A stretch of 64,000 nucleotides of DNA from Rhizobium sp. NRK18 (GTDB lineage Bacteria; Pseudomonadota; Alphaproteobacteria; Rhizobiales; Rhizobiaceae), in NCBI RefSeq assembly GCF_024385575.1, contig NZ_JANFMV010000004.1, forward strand, positions 186,001-250,000. Direction: 5' to 3'. The position numbers and the translations under genes were made by a program. A model generated the notes under the pieces. It was not told the origin of the DNA, ran no database searches, and saw only the letters and a list, made by a program, of their open reading frames with translations. Shown piece by piece: positions 1 through 8,999 of this stretch; within the stretch, counting starts at the first letter, position 1; each line of letters begins with the position of its first letter.

Positions 1-449
1 TCGGCAGGCGTTCCCCCGCGCAGGGCGCAGTCGACGTTTTCGGCCAGATAGTCGACAGTGCGGTCGCCGACGCCGAGGTCGATGCGGATGTCGGGATATT
101 TCTGGTAGAAATCGCAGAGCGCCGGGATGACGATCCAGTCTGCAAATGCGCCGGCCATCTCGACGCGCAGACGACCGCTCGCCAGCCCGTGCGAGGTCGA
201 AAGGCTGCTGTCGAGCTCCTCGAGTTCGGATACGATCTGCACCGCGCGCTCGTAGTAGAGCGCGCCGTCGGTCGTCACCATCACGCGGCGGGTGGTGCGG
301 TTGAGCAACTTCGTCTGCAGATGGGATTCGAGCCCCTGGATAAGCGTGCTGACCGTTGCCTTCGGCATCCTGAGGGCTTCCGCGGCGCGGGAGAAATTGC
401 CCGTTTCGACCACACGAATGAAGGCGCGCATTGCCGACAGTTGATCCAT
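1..449 (-). CDS. LysR-family regulator, N-terminal part (cut by window edge)
   Basis: The reading frame starts at the ATG at 449 and runs off the left edge, so only about 149 residues are visible. It begins [20 protein letters not shown], the classical LysR winged-helix start. The helix-turn-helix follows at about residues 18-40 ([20 protein letters not shown]), then the linker helix and the first part of the effector-binding domain. It is divergent from the hydrolase/RND genes that begin at 617, the usual arrangement for a LysR protein that controls its neighbour. An inverted repeat lies in the gap at 490-514. The likely role is control of the adjacent efflux operon, by inference from position and by analogy to MexT with mexEF-oprN. 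The effector is unknown. Confidence 0.9.
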   Translation of the reverse strand, partial: MDQLSAMRAFIRVVETGNFSRAAEALRMPKATVSTLIQGLESHLQTKLLNRTTRRVMVTTDGALYYERAVQIVSELEELDSSLSTSHGLASGRLRVEMAGAFADWIVIPALCDFYQKYPDIRIDLGVGDRTVDYLAENVDCALRGGTPA

Positions 450-489
450 CGTCGATTACCTCTCCATCTTGCGCTGCACTATTATCCCG

Positions 490-514
490 AATTTTGAACA
501 CTGAAATCAAAATT
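490..514. promoter_or_regulatory. Inverted repeat between LysR gene and efflux operon
   Basis: Arms AATTTTGA and TCAAAATT (8 bp, perfect) are separated by 9 bases in the AT-rich divergent intergenic region. It lies 41 bases upstream of the LysR start and about 100 bases upstream of the hydrolase start. It is a plausible operator for the LysR protein or part of the promoter. This is an inference from symmetry and position only. Confidence 0.45.
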
Positions 515-616
515 GGTTAGCTTGTACGTATAATTGAACAACGATACATTTTCCATCGAATTAGCAGATCGTGTGGATCTGCGCTGTGTTTTCCGATCAA
601 GCCAAGGCCCAAGTCG

Positions 617-1426
617 ATGACGGTGGTGGTAAAGGATATGTTGCTGGACAAGGTGCCCCTCGGGCCCGTGTCTGCACGCGTCTACCAGGGCGCCGAAATC
701 GCCAAGGGACCGCCTGTCATCCTGTTCTTTCACGGCGGTGCGTTTCTCGAGCGCGGGCTGAAGGACAATTCCGTGGCGTATTGCCTGGCAGGCACGGGCG
801 CCATCGTTGTCGCACCCGACTACAACGCGCCGCTCGGCAACGCCTTTCCCAAGCCGCTCGAAGTCGGCTTCTCGATCCTCTCCTATCTCGCCAAGAAGCG
901 CGCCGGATTGGGCGATCGGAAATCGCTTCTGTTTCTCTGTGGCACGGAAGCCGGAGGCAATGTTGCGGCCGGCGTCGCCCTCAAGGCCCGCGATCACTAC
1001 GCCAACGAGCTCGATGGCCAGATCCTGATCTCTCCTCTCGTCGATCCTTTCATGGGTTCGACCTCCATCCGCAAGGCGGACGAGATTGGCATGCGCGAGC
1101 GCTGGAGCGAGGGCTGGAGCCAGTATCTGAGCGGCGGCATGTGCCATCCTTACGCCGCTCCATGCCTCTGTTCGCGCTTGTCGGGCGTTGCACCCGCTCT
1201 CGTGCTGACCGCAGAGGACGATCCGCTTTGCGACGAGACGCTTGGCTATGCCGACCGTCTTCGGCAGGGCGGAACCAAAGTTCGCCAGCATGTCCTCCCC
1301 GCCGGGACCGGCTGGCCATCCATTTATGGCGGGAAAACCGAGCATGCCCCGACGTGGCAGGAGAGCCTCGCCGGTTTTTTCAGAACCTTTGCTGGGGACA
1401 TCAGCCAGAAATTGCTTTGCAAATAA
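617..1426 (+). CDS. Alpha/beta-hydrolase-fold protein lacking the catalytic serine and histidine
   Basis: 269 residues with the outline of the HSL/lipase-esterase (alpha/beta hydrolase 3) family. The oxyanion-hole motif HGG is at residues 39-41, the nucleophile elbow lies near 109-114, and the Asp loop TAEDDPLCDE is near 198-207. The elbow reads G-T-E-A-G-G instead of the usual G-D-S-A-G-G, so the nucleophile position (residue 111) is Glu. The place where the active-site His-Gly-Phe is expected reads AGTGWPSIYG (about 229-238), with no His. The fold is therefore probably kept while esterase activity is probably lost. The gene is first in the efflux operon, 44 bases before the RND adaptor, and divergent from a LysR gene. 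A ligand-binding or regulatory role is possible. Start choice is ordinary ATG with a weak AAGG upstream. Confidence 0.75.
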   Translation: MTVVVKDMLLDKVPLGPVSARVYQGAEIAKGPPVILFFHGGAFLERGLKDNSVAYCLAGTGAIVVAPDYNAPLGNAFPKPLEVGFSILSYLAKKRAGLGDRKSLLFLCGTEAGGNVAAGVALKARDHYANELDGQILISPLVDPFMGSTSIRKADEIGMRERWSEGWSQYLSGGMCHPYAAPCLCSRLSGVAPALVLTAEDDPLCDETLGYADRLRQGGTKVRQHVLPAGTGWPSIYGGKTEHAPTWQESLAGFFRTFAGDISQKLLCK

Positions 1427-1470
1427 ATTGATCAGTCGCGTCCGTTCACGGACGCAAGGAGATTAGATAG

Positions 1471-2661
1471 ATGACATCCTTTGGGAAACGCTGGGCCCTT
1501 GCGGGCGCCGGCATGGGCTTGGCTGCGTCCGTTTTGGCCGCAACGCTCTATTTCGATTCACCGATGACCGCAACAGCAACCGAGACCGGCACGCCGGCGG
1601 CCCCTCCGGCCGTGCCCGTCACCGTGGCAGTGGTCGGCAGCAAGGACATCAGGACCTGGGAAGAATTTTCCGGCCGTCTCGAAGCCGTCGACGATGTGCA
1701 GATACGCTCGCGCGTCGCCGGGGCCATCCAGTCGGTGGAATTCCACGAAGGCGCGCTCGTGAAGGCGGGCGACCTGCTCTTCACCATCGATCCGGCTCCC
1801 TATCAGGCAGCCGTTGCCCAGATCCAGGGCCAGGTCGCCTCGGCGGAAGCGCGGCTGAACCTTGCTCGCATCGAACTGGAACGCGGCCACAAGCTTTCCG
1901 ACAACAAGACCATTTCGCAAAGCGAGCTGGACCAGCGTCAGAATGCTTTCGCCGAAGCCCAGGCAGGCCTGCAGACAGCCAAGGCAGCGCTGCAGGCGGC
2001 CCAGCTTGAACTCGACTATACGAAGGTGCGGGCTCCGGTCGCCGGCCGCGTCGGCAAGGTCGAGATCACGGACGGCAACCTGATTGCAGGCGGCTCCACC
2101 TCGCCGGCTCTGACGACGCTGGTATCCGTCGATCCGATCTATGCAGGCTTCAACGTCAGCGAAGACGTGGTCGCAAAGGCTCTGGCACAGCTGCCTGTCT
2201 CCAAGGGCTCCGCAAGACCGCTGGATACGATCCCGGTCGAAATCGGAACGCTTGCCGACGAGGGAACGCCGATCAAGGGCAAGCTGCAGCTGGTCGACAA
2301 CCAGGTTGACACCGCCAGCGGCACGATCGGCGTGCGCGCCATCTTCGACAATCCGGACGGCCGGCTGATCCCTGGGCAGTTCGTCAGGATCCGCATGGGG
2401 CAGCCGAAATCCGAAAACAGGATCCTTATCAGCGACCGTGCAGTCGGCACGGACCAGGACAAGAAGTTCGTCTTCGTGGTGGATGGTGAGAACAAAGTGG
2501 ACTACCGGCCAATCGAGCTGGGCCAGACGATCGACGACATGCGTGTCGTCGAAAGCGGCCTCGCCGTCGGCGACACGATCGTCGTCAACGGCCTGCAGCG
2601 GGTCCGTCCCGGCACGCTCGTTGTGCCGCAGACGCAGGAACAGCTCGCCGCAAAACAATAG
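1471..2661 (+). CDS. RND efflux periplasmic adaptor (membrane fusion protein)
   Basis: 396 residues. It has an N-terminal membrane-anchor/signal segment (about residues 8-25), a lipoyl/barrel-sandwich half at about 65-95 (VAGAIQSVEFHEGALVKAGD), and an alpha-helical coiled-coil hairpin at about 105-170. The second lipoyl half follows (LDYTKVRAPVAGRVGKVEIT), then the beta-barrel (GQFVRIRMG) and a membrane-proximal domain. This is the AcrA/MexE/BepF layout and length. It bridges the inner-membrane pump to an outer-membrane channel in the periplasm. AAGGAG at 1456-1461 supports the ATG. The pump gene follows 125 bases downstream. No outer-membrane factor gene is present here, so a TolC/BepC-type channel from elsewhere must be used (inference). 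Confidence 0.95.
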   Translation: MTSFGKRWALAGAGMGLAASVLAATLYFDSPMTATATETGTPAAPPAVPVTVAVVGSKDIRTWEEFSGRLEAVDDVQIRSRVAGAIQSVEFHEGALVKAGDLLFTIDPAPYQAAVAQIQGQVASAEARLNLARIELERGHKLSDNKTISQSELDQRQNAFAEAQAGLQTAKAALQAAQLELDYTKVRAPVAGRVGKVEITDGNLIAGGSTSPALTTLVSVDPIYAGFNVSEDVVAKALAQLPVSKGSARPLDTIPVEIGTLADEGTPIKGKLQLVDNQVDTASGTIGVRAIFDNPDGRLIPGQFVRIRMGQPKSENRILISDRAVGTDQDKKFVFVVDGENKVDYRPIELGQTIDDMRVVESGLAVGDTIVVNGLQRVRPGTLVVPQTQEQLAAKQ

Positions 2662-2786
2662 AACGCTTTCGGCGGAGCACCGAACCGCTCCGCCGGCTTT
2701 TCAAGACATGCGCAGCACCGGCGGCGGTCGCAAGATCGCCGGACGGGGACGCCGTGACAAATTTTCATCCCGGAGAGGGCTTTGAA

Positions 2787-5700
2787 ATGAATATTTCCAG
2801 ATTTTTCGTAGACCGCCCGGTCTTTGCCGGAGTGCTGTCAATCCTGATTGTCATTGCCGGCCTCATCGGCCTGCGATCGCTACCGATTTCCGAATATCCC
2901 GAGGTCGTGCCGCCGTCGATCGTCGTGCGCGCGACCTATCCCGGCGCCAACCCGAAGGTGATCGCCGAAACCGTCGCCACACCGCTCGAGGAGCAGATCA
3001 ATGGCGTCGACGGCATGCTCTACATGTCGAGTCAGGCGACTTCGGACGGCGTCATGACGCTGACGGTGACGTTCAAGCTCGGCACCGACCCAGACCAGGC
3101 GCAGCAGCTCGTCCAGAACCGCGTGTCGCAGGCCGAGCCGCGCCTGCCGGCCGAAGTGCGAAGCCTCGGGGTGACGACGGTCAAGAGCTCGCCCGACCTG
3201 ATGATGGTGGTCAACCTGACCTCGCCGGACGACCGCTACGACATCACCTATCTGCGCAATTACGCCGTCCTCAACATCAAGGACCGGCTCGCGCGCCTCC
3301 CCGGCGTCGGCCAGATTCAGGTCTTCGGCTCCGGCGACTACTCGATGCGCGTATGGATCGATCCGCAGAAGGCAGCAGCCCACGGGCTCGCCGCCAGCGA
3401 CATCACCAACGCAATCCGCCAGCAGAACGTCCAGGCCGCGGCCGGCATCATCGGCGCGTCGCCGAGCCTTCCCGGCGTCGACATGCAGCTGAACGTCAAT
3501 GCCCAGGGCCGCCTGAAGAGCCCCGAGGAATTCGGCAACATCATCGTCCGGACCGGCGAAGGCGGCGAGATCACCCGCCTGCGCGATGTCGCACGGGTGG
3601 AAATGGGCGCGGCAGACTATTCGCTGCGCTCGCTGCTCGACGGCAAGCCGGCCGTCGCAATCCCGGTCTTCCAGGCCCCCGGTTCCAATGCGATCGCCAT
3701 TTCCGATGCCGTGGTCGAAACCATGAACGACCTGCAGGCGGCCATGCCGGAAGGCGTGAAGTACGAAATCGTCTACGACACCACGAAGTTCGTCCGCGCC
3801 TCGATCGAAAAGGTCGTCGACACGCTGCTGGAAGCCATCGCGCTGGTGGTGATCGTCGTCATCCTCTTCCTGCAGACCTGGCGGGCATCGATCATCCCGC
3901 TGATCGCCGTGCCGGTGTCGATCATCGGCACCTTCGGCGTGATGTATGCCTTCGGCTTCTCGATCAACGCCCTCAGCCTGTTCGGCCTGGTGCTGGCGAT
4001 CGGCATCGTCGTCGACGACGCGATCGTCGTCGTCGAGAACGTGGAACGCAACATCGAGAACGGGCTGAGCCCGCGACAGGCGACGTATCGGGCGATGAAG
4101 GAAGTGTCCGGCCCGATCATCGCGATCGCCCTGGTGCTTGTCGCCGTGTTCGTGCCGCTGGCCTTCATCTCCGGCCTTTCCGGGCAGTTCTATCGCCAGT
4201 TCGCGCTGACGATCGCGATCTCGACCGTCATTTCGGCCATCAACTCGCTGACCTTGTCGCCCGCCCTGGCAGCGCTTCTGCTCAAGGATCATCATACCCC
4301 GAAGGATTGGCTGACCCGCTCGATGGACTTCCTGTTCGGCTGGTTCTTCCGCGGCTTCAACCGCGTCTTCGGCGCTGGCTCGAATGCCTATGGCCGCAGC
4401 GTCGGAGGGCTTCTGTCGAGGAAGACCATCGTCATGGCGATATATCTCGTTCTGGCGGGTGCGACCTATGGCATGTTCAATGCGGTCCCGGGCGGCTTCG
4501 TCCCGGCCCAGGACAAGCAGTACCTGATCGGCTTCGCGCAGCTGCCGGATGCCGCCAGCCTCGACCGGACGGAAGACGTCATCAAGCGGATGAGCGAGAT
4601 CGCCCTGGCGCAACCCGGCGTGGCACACGCCATCGCCTTCCCGGGCCTGTCGATCAACGGTTTCACAAACTCCTCGAACGCCGGCATCGTCTTCGCATCG
4701 CTCGATGACTTCGAAGAGCGAAAGACGCCCGACCTGTCGGCCGGCGCCATCGCCATGCAGCTCAACCAGAAGTTCGGAGCGATCCAGGACGCCTTCATCG
4801 CCATGTTCCCGCCGCCGCCCGTGCAGGGTCTCGGCACCACCGGCGGCTTCAAGCTGCAGCTGGAAGACCGGGCCGGGCTCGGATATCAGGCGCTCGACCA
4901 GGCCAACAAGGCATTCCTCGCCAAGGCCTACCAGACACCGGAACTGACCGGTCTGTTTTCGAGCTACCAGATCAATGTGCCGCAGCTCTATGCCGACCTC
5001 GACCGCACCAAGGCCGAGCAACTGGGCGTGGCCGTCACCGACGTCTTCGATACGCTGCAGATCTATCTCGGATCGCTCTATGTCAACGACTTCAATGCCT
5101 TCGGCCGTACCTACAGCGTCCGTGTGCAGGCAGACGCCAAATACAGGGCCAAGGCAGAGGACATCGGCCGACTGAAGGTCAGGTCGAACTCTGGCCAGAT
5201 GATCCCGCTTTCGGCGCTGTTGAAGGTGGATGCGACCACCGGTCCGGAACGGACGAACCGCTACAACGGTTTCCTGTCCGCCGACATCAACGGTGGACCG
5301 GCACCAGGCTTCTCGTCCGGACAGGCCCAGGCCGCCGTCGAGAAGATCGCCGCCGAGACCTTGCCCAAGGGGATCGGCTTCGAATGGACCGACCTCACTT
5401 ACCAGCAGATCCTTGCCGGCAATTCGGGCGTCATCGTCTTCCCGCTGGCCCTGCTGCTCGTCTACCTGGTGCTCGCCGCTCAGTATGAAAGCCTGACGCT
5501 GCCGCTGGCGATCATCATGATCGTGCCGATGGGTGTTCTTGCCGCCCTCACGGGGGTCTGGTTCACCGGTGGAGACAACAACATCTTCACCCAGATCGGG
5601 CTTGTGGTGCTCGTCGGCCTGTCGGCCAAGAACGCCATCCTGATCGTGGAATTCGCCCGCGAACTCGAGTTCGAAGGCCGAAGCCCCGTACAGGCGGCGA

Positions 5701-5987
5701 TAGAGGCAAGCCGCCTGCGCCTGCGTCCGATCCTGATGACATCCATGGCCTTCATCATGGGCGTCGTTCCGCTGGTCGCATCGACCGGCGCGGGCGCGGA
5801 AATGCGCGCCGCCATGGGCGTTGCAGTGTTTTCGGGGATGATCGGCGTGACCTTCTTCGGCATCTTCATGACGCCTGTCTTCTATGTGCTGGTCAGAAAG
5901 CTGACGGGCAACCGCCCACTGGTCCAGCACAACGACAACGCTCCTCGGGAACCGGACGAGGCCGTAATGCGACCGGCAGCGGAATAG
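2787..5987 (+). CDS. RND multidrug efflux permease, HAE1 family (MexF/BepG-like)
   Basis: 1066 residues from the ATG at 2787. That start has GGAGAGGG just upstream and begins MNISRFFVDRPVFAGVLSIL, typical of HAE1 pumps. It has twelve predicted membrane helices with two large periplasmic loops. The proton-relay residues are visible: the Asp pair in VVDDAIVVVEN (residues 410-411) and Lys948 in LSAKNAIL. It forms a trimeric inner-membrane proton/drug antiporter with the adaptor encoded upstream. Sequence style is closest to MexF and BepG rather than AcrB, which agrees with a LysR neighbour (from family knowledge, not computed). A strong hairpin terminator follows at 6017-6040. An antisense frame of similar length over this gene is a GC artefact. 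Confidence 0.96.
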   Translation: MNISRFFVDRPVFAGVLSILIVIAGLIGLRSLPISEYPEVVPPSIVVRATYPGANPKVIAETVATPLEEQINGVDGMLYMSSQATSDGVMTLTVTFKLGTDPDQAQQLVQNRVSQAEPRLPAEVRSLGVTTVKSSPDLMMVVNLTSPDDRYDITYLRNYAVLNIKDRLARLPGVGQIQVFGSGDYSMRVWIDPQKAAAHGLAASDITNAIRQQNVQAAAGIIGASPSLPGVDMQLNVNAQGRLKSPEEFGNIIVRTGEGGEITRLRDVARVEMGAADYSLRSLLDGKPAVAIPVFQAPGSNAIAISDAVVETMNDLQAAMPEGVKYEIVYDTTKFVRASIEKVVDTLLEAIALVVIVVILFLQTWRASIIPLIAVPVSIIGTFGVMYAFGFSINALSLFGLVLAIGIVVDDAIVVVENVERNIENGLSPRQATYRAMKEVSGPIIAIALVLVAVFVPLAFISGLSGQFYRQFALTIAISTVISAINSLTLSPALAALLLKDHHTPKDWLTRSMDFLFGWFFRGFNRVFGAGSNAYGRSVGGLLSRKTIVMAIYLVLAGATYGMFNAVPGGFVPAQDKQYLIGFAQLPDAASLDRTEDVIKRMSEIALAQPGVAHAIAFPGLSINGFTNSSNAGIVFASLDDFEERKTPDLSAGAIAMQLNQKFGAIQDAFIAMFPPPPVQGLGTTGGFKLQLEDRAGLGYQALDQANKAFLAKAYQTPELTGLFSSYQINVPQLYADLDRTKAEQLGVAVTDVFDTLQIYLGSLYVNDFNAFGRTYSVRVQADAKYRAKAEDIGRLKVRSNSGQMIPLSALLKVDATTGPERTNRYNGFLSADINGGPAPGFSSGQAQAAVEKIAAETLPKGIGFEWTDLTYQQILAGNSGVIVFPLALLLVYLVLAAQYESLTLPLAIIMIVPMGVLAALTGVWFTGGDNNIFTQIGLVVLVGLSAKNAILIVEFARELEFEGRSPVQAAIEASRLRLRPILMTSMAFIMGVVPLVASTGAGAEMRAAMGVAVFSGMIGVTFFGIFMTPVFYVLVRKLTGNRPLVQHNDNAPREPDEAVMRPAAE

Positions 5988-6016
5988 GGTCCGGCATTCG
6001 ACCTCACAAACGACAA

Positions 6017-6040
6017 ACGGCGCCCCATCAGGGGCGCCGT
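6017..6040. terminator. Strong hairpin terminator after the RND operon
   Basis: A perfect 10-bp stem, ACGGCGCCCC and GGGGCGCCGT, encloses the four-base loop ATCA. It begins 30 bases after the pump stop codon. On the minus strand the stem is followed by a T-rich stretch (TTTGTCGTTTGT), so it could also end transcripts of the leftward small gene at 6126-6380. It is probably bidirectional. Confidence 0.8.
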
Positions 6041-6125
6041 CTGTGCGTTCGTTCTCCGAAAACAACCGGTCCCGCGAAGCAACCTCCCAGCATTTCCCAA
6101 TCTATTCCGGGGGCAATGGAACCTT

Positions 6126-6380
6126 TCAGACTGCAACGGCCTTTTCACGCTTCTGAAACAACCGGGACGTCGCCAGGAAAGCGGCCACCTCACCGAGCTT
6201 TTCCGGACTTTTGAGCCCGTCCCTGTAGAGATTGACGATCAGGCGCCGCGCCGCATCTTCTGTAGCAGGGTCGATGGTTTGCGGATCGCGCTGGCGAACG
6301 AGGTCCGCCGCGACGGACATGGCCTCAAGATCCGCACCGTCAAAAATTCCATGCAAATTGTAGTCTGAACGTGCAGACAT
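6126..6380 (-). CDS. Small hypothetical protein, 84 aa
   Basis: The frame starts at the ATG at 6380, directly preceded by a strong ribosome site (GAGGAGGAGCGA). A longer frame upstream of this ATG is unlikely to be used. The product is soluble, acidic to neutral and mainly helical in appearance, with no signal peptide and no membrane segment. It starts MSARSDYNLHGIFDGADLEA and contains EDAARRLIVNLYRDGL. I do not recognise the family. It sits alone between the RND terminator and the LysR gene at 6606-7502, both transcribed leftward, and may be a separate unit. The strong Shine-Dalgarno site is the main reason to believe it is real. Confidence 0.65.
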   Translation of the reverse strand: MSARSDYNLHGIFDGADLEAMSVAADLVRQRDPQTIDPATEDAARRLIVNLYRDGLKSPEKLGEVAAFLATSRLFQKREKAVAV

Positions 6381-6605
6381 TCGCTCCTCCTCAAATGTCC
6401 TGGGACGATCGGCGCCGCCCAGCCGAAACCGGCCGCCGCATCCAATCGCTTCTAAAGAATTGAAATCAACGACACTCAGATAAGGCGCGTTTCGTCGCGG
6501 ACAATAGGCAACATCTTGCCCTTGGCAATTTGGAGACTGGAAGATCGCCAAGACGACCCTTCGCCCCGCTGCGCCTGCGCATCCCCAAAAAGGCCGGCGG
6601 CAGGA

Positions 6606-7502
6606 CTAAGGACCCTTTCGAAAGACGTCAAAAACCAGGTTGCGCAGCCAGCGGTGCCCGGCATCCGCGTCCATTCGTGGATGCCAGATCTGGGACACCA
6701 CGATCTCCGGCATCGGAAACGGGAGTTCAAAGGTGACGATCTGCGAACCTGACATTTCAGGGCGGGCGGAGAAGGGAACGAGCCCCAGAAGATCCGAAGC
6801 AGCCACCACCGCAATCACGGCGGGGAAGCCGGGAACGATCACCTTGACGTTGCGTGAAAGGCCGAGCTCGGCAAGCGCTTCGTCCGCAGGGCCGGCCTTG
6901 CCGCGTCGCCGGGCGAAAAGAACATGGCCCCACTCGCACAGGCGGCCCGGCGTGATAGGCCCGTCCAGAAGCGGATGGCCGCGCCGCGCGATGCCGATAT
7001 AGCGATCGTGATACAGCACCTGCATCCGAAGCTCGGCACCATCCCCGGACACCACACCGATCTCGAGATCCACGGAACCGTCGCGCAACGGCGCAATGTC
7101 CTTGTCCGGCTTGGGCAGGAAACGCAGCGTGACGTCAGGTGCAACGGCCGCCACCGTGCCGCTGAACCTGGCAGCATAGAGCTGCACGAAGGCCTCGTTC
7201 GCTCGGATGGTGAATTCCCGCTTCATGTCGCGCGGATCGAGTGGGAGCGGCGGGCTCAAGACGGTCCGGACCGCCTCCGTCAGACCGCGCACCTGGCCGG
7301 CGATCACTTCCGCATGAGGCGTGGGAACCATGGCACGCCCGGCGGGTACCAGTACGGGATCGCGGAGCGCTGTGCGCAGCCGAGCGAGGGTCCGGCTCAT
7401 GGCGGATGTGCTCAGGCCAAGTTTCTGACCTGCGCGGGTGACGCTTCGCTCCGTCAGCAAGGCATCGAGGGCCGTCAGCAGGTTCAAGTCAATATCATGC
7501 AT
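6606..7502 (-). CDS. LysR-family regulator divergent from MFS exporter
   Basis: 298 residues from the ATG at 7502 (MHDIDLNLLTALDALLTERS). The winged helix-turn-helix is at about residues 18-42 (SVTRAGQKLGLSTSAMSRTL), followed by a full effector domain. The start DLNLLTALDALL is typical of the NodD/NahR/PcpR-type subgroup. It is transcribed away from the MFS gene at 7593. The 90-base gap holds a perfect T-N11-A palindrome at 7532-7548, so control of the exporter and of itself is likely. The effector is unknown. The alternative in-frame start 15 codons upstream lies inside the operator region and lacks homology. Confidence 0.93.
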   Translation of the reverse strand: MHDIDLNLLTALDALLTERSVTRAGQKLGLSTSAMSRTLARLRTALRDPVLVPAGRAMVPTPHAEVIAGQVRGLTEAVRTVLSPPLPLDPRDMKREFTIRANEAFVQLYAARFSGTVAAVAPDVTLRFLPKPDKDIAPLRDGSVDLEIGVVSGDGAELRMQVLYHDRYIGIARRGHPLLDGPITPGRLCEWGHVLFARRRGKAGPADEALAELGLSRNVKVIVPGFPAVIAVVAASDLLGLVPFSARPEMSGSQIVTFELPFPMPEIVVSQIWHPRMDADAGHRWLRNLVFDVFRKGP

Positions 7503-7531
7503 GGCGTTTAGTGCAAACCTACATTGATATT

Positions 7532-7548
7532 GTTGCGCATGGCGCAAC
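7532..7548. promoter_or_regulatory. LysR-type operator palindrome (T-N11-A)
   Basis: GTTGCGC-ATG-GCGCAAC is a perfect 7-bp inverted repeat with a 3-base centre. It fits the T-N11-A rule of LysR boxes (T at 7534, A at 7546). It lies between the divergent LysR start (7502) and the MFS start (7593), 30 and 44 bases away respectively. Confidence 0.75.
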
Positions 7549-7592
7549 TCATGTCACCGCGGTATCACGACGGGAAACGAAAGGAAAGCACC

Positions 7593-8969
7593 ATGTCCGT
7601 TACCGCGCCAATCCCCGAACCCGAGGCCGACGGCCTCCCCGCCCCACGTCGCCACATTGCTGTTGCCGTTCTTCTTCTGACACTTGTCCTGGTGGTACTC
7701 GACGGTGCCATCGCCAATATCGCGCTGCCGTCGATCGCCGCGTCGTTGCATGCCGCACCGGCCGATGTGGTCTGGGTGGTGTCGGCCTATCAGCTTGCCG
7801 TGCTGGTCGCCCTCCTGCCATTCGCCGTGATCGGCGAGATCTACGGCGCACGCCGCGTGTTCCTGGCAGGGGTCGCCGTCTTCATCGTCGGGTCTGCCGG
7901 ATGCACGTTCTCACAGGATCTGCCGGTATTGGTGGCAGCCCGATTCCTGCAGGGCATCGGCGGTAGTGCCGTCATGGCACTCGGCATCATGAACCTGCGT
8001 TACTCGGTCCCGCAGCGCCAGATCGGCATGATCATCGGCATCAACGCAATGACCATCGCCGTTGCCGCTGCGGCAGGACCAGGCCTTGCGGGGGCGGTGC
8101 TCGCGGTTGCCGGTTGGCCGTGGCTGTTTGCGATCAACATTCCGCTGGGTCTCGTCATTCTCGCGGCAGGTCGTGCCCTGGCCCCGACGAAGCGGGCCAC
8201 ACGGCGATTGAATGTCAGGGCCCTGATTGCCAATACGCTCATGTTCCTGTTCTTCTTCTTTGGCGCCGACCGCATAACGCAAGCGCCGGTGCAGAGCGCC
8301 TTGCTGATCGCCGCGTCGATCGCATGCCTCATCGGCCTGCTGCGGATAGAAAGGAATGACGCCGCGCCCCTGGTCCCGCGCGATCTTCTGGCAATTCCGG
8401 TCTTCCGGTCCTCGGTTGTCGCCTCCGTCAGCTGCTTCACCGGCCAGACGCTGGGTCTCATCGCCCTGCCCTTCTATCTGCAGCACGGCTCCGGCCTCAC
8501 TGCCACGGAAGCCGGGTTCTACATGATGCCCTGGCCGGGCGCAGTCGCCGTCATCGCACCGATCTCCGGCTGGCTGGCGAACCGTGTCAAGACGGCATGG
8601 CTCTGCACTCTCGGAGCGTCGCTGCTGGCCATGGGGCTCGCGTGTATCGCCTTCACGCCGTCGGATCCGCATGGCTGGATCTTCCTGATCAGTGCAGTCG
8701 TCGCCGGCATGGGGTTCGGTCTGTTTCAGACGCCCAACAACCGCATCCTGCTCCTCTCGGTGCCGAAATCGCGCAGCGGCGGCGCAGGCGCCATGCAGGG
8801 CACGGCGCGTTTGACCGGCCAGACTCTCGGCGCAATCGCAATGGCGGTCACCTTCGGAGCAACATCACCCGAGGCAGCTCCTCCCACCGCACTCATGATC
8901 GCCGCAGGCTTTGCCGCACTTGCCGCCGTCGTCAGCGCCACTCGCGCGCGAAAGGAAGTCGTTGCATGA
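7593..8969 (+). CDS. MFS drug exporter, DHA2/EmrB-QacA type
   Basis: 458 residues from the ATG at 7593, which has AAAGGAAAG about 6-12 bases upstream. The hydrophobic pattern fits 14 membrane helices. Helix 1 carries LTLVLVVLDGAIANIALPSIA, the DHA2 motif D1 (LDxTIVNVALP) with Gly-Ala in place of Thr-Ile. Motif A-like GEIYGARRVFL follows helix 2-3. The protein is an inner-membrane proton-driven exporter of an unknown small molecule. It is shorter at the C-terminus than the full EmrB group and ends with a charged ARKEVVA tail. It is paired with the divergent LysR gene and its operator, so induction by a substrate-like compound is likely. Confidence 0.93.
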   Translation: MSVTAPIPEPEADGLPAPRRHIAVAVLLLTLVLVVLDGAIANIALPSIAASLHAAPADVVWVVSAYQLAVLVALLPFAVIGEIYGARRVFLAGVAVFIVGSAGCTFSQDLPVLVAARFLQGIGGSAVMALGIMNLRYSVPQRQIGMIIGINAMTIAVAAAAGPGLAGAVLAVAGWPWLFAINIPLGLVILAAGRALAPTKRATRRLNVRALIANTLMFLFFFFGADRITQAPVQSALLIAASIACLIGLLRIERNDAAPLVPRDLLAIPVFRSSVVASVSCFTGQTLGLIALPFYLQHGSGLTATEAGFYMMPWPGAVAVIAPISGWLANRVKTAWLCTLGASLLAMGLACIAFTPSDPHGWIFLISAVVAGMGFGLFQTPNNRILLLSVPKSRSGGAGAMQGTARLTGQTLGAIAMAVTFGATSPEAAPPTALMIAAGFAALAAVVSATRARKEVVA

Positions 8970-8999
8970 ACCATGGCCGGCGACGTATCCAGCTGCCGG

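Noticed and set aside
3353-4708. Arg/Ala-rich plus-strand frame inside the RND pump gene
   Set aside because: Out-of-frame reading of the pump gene; composition is typical of GC-rich shadow frames.
2880-6065. Open frame of about 1060 codons antisense to the RND pump
   Set aside because: It mirrors the pump gene in a high-GC region, is rich in His, Asp, Arg and Gly, and shows no domain or ribosome site. It is a shadow of the sense gene.
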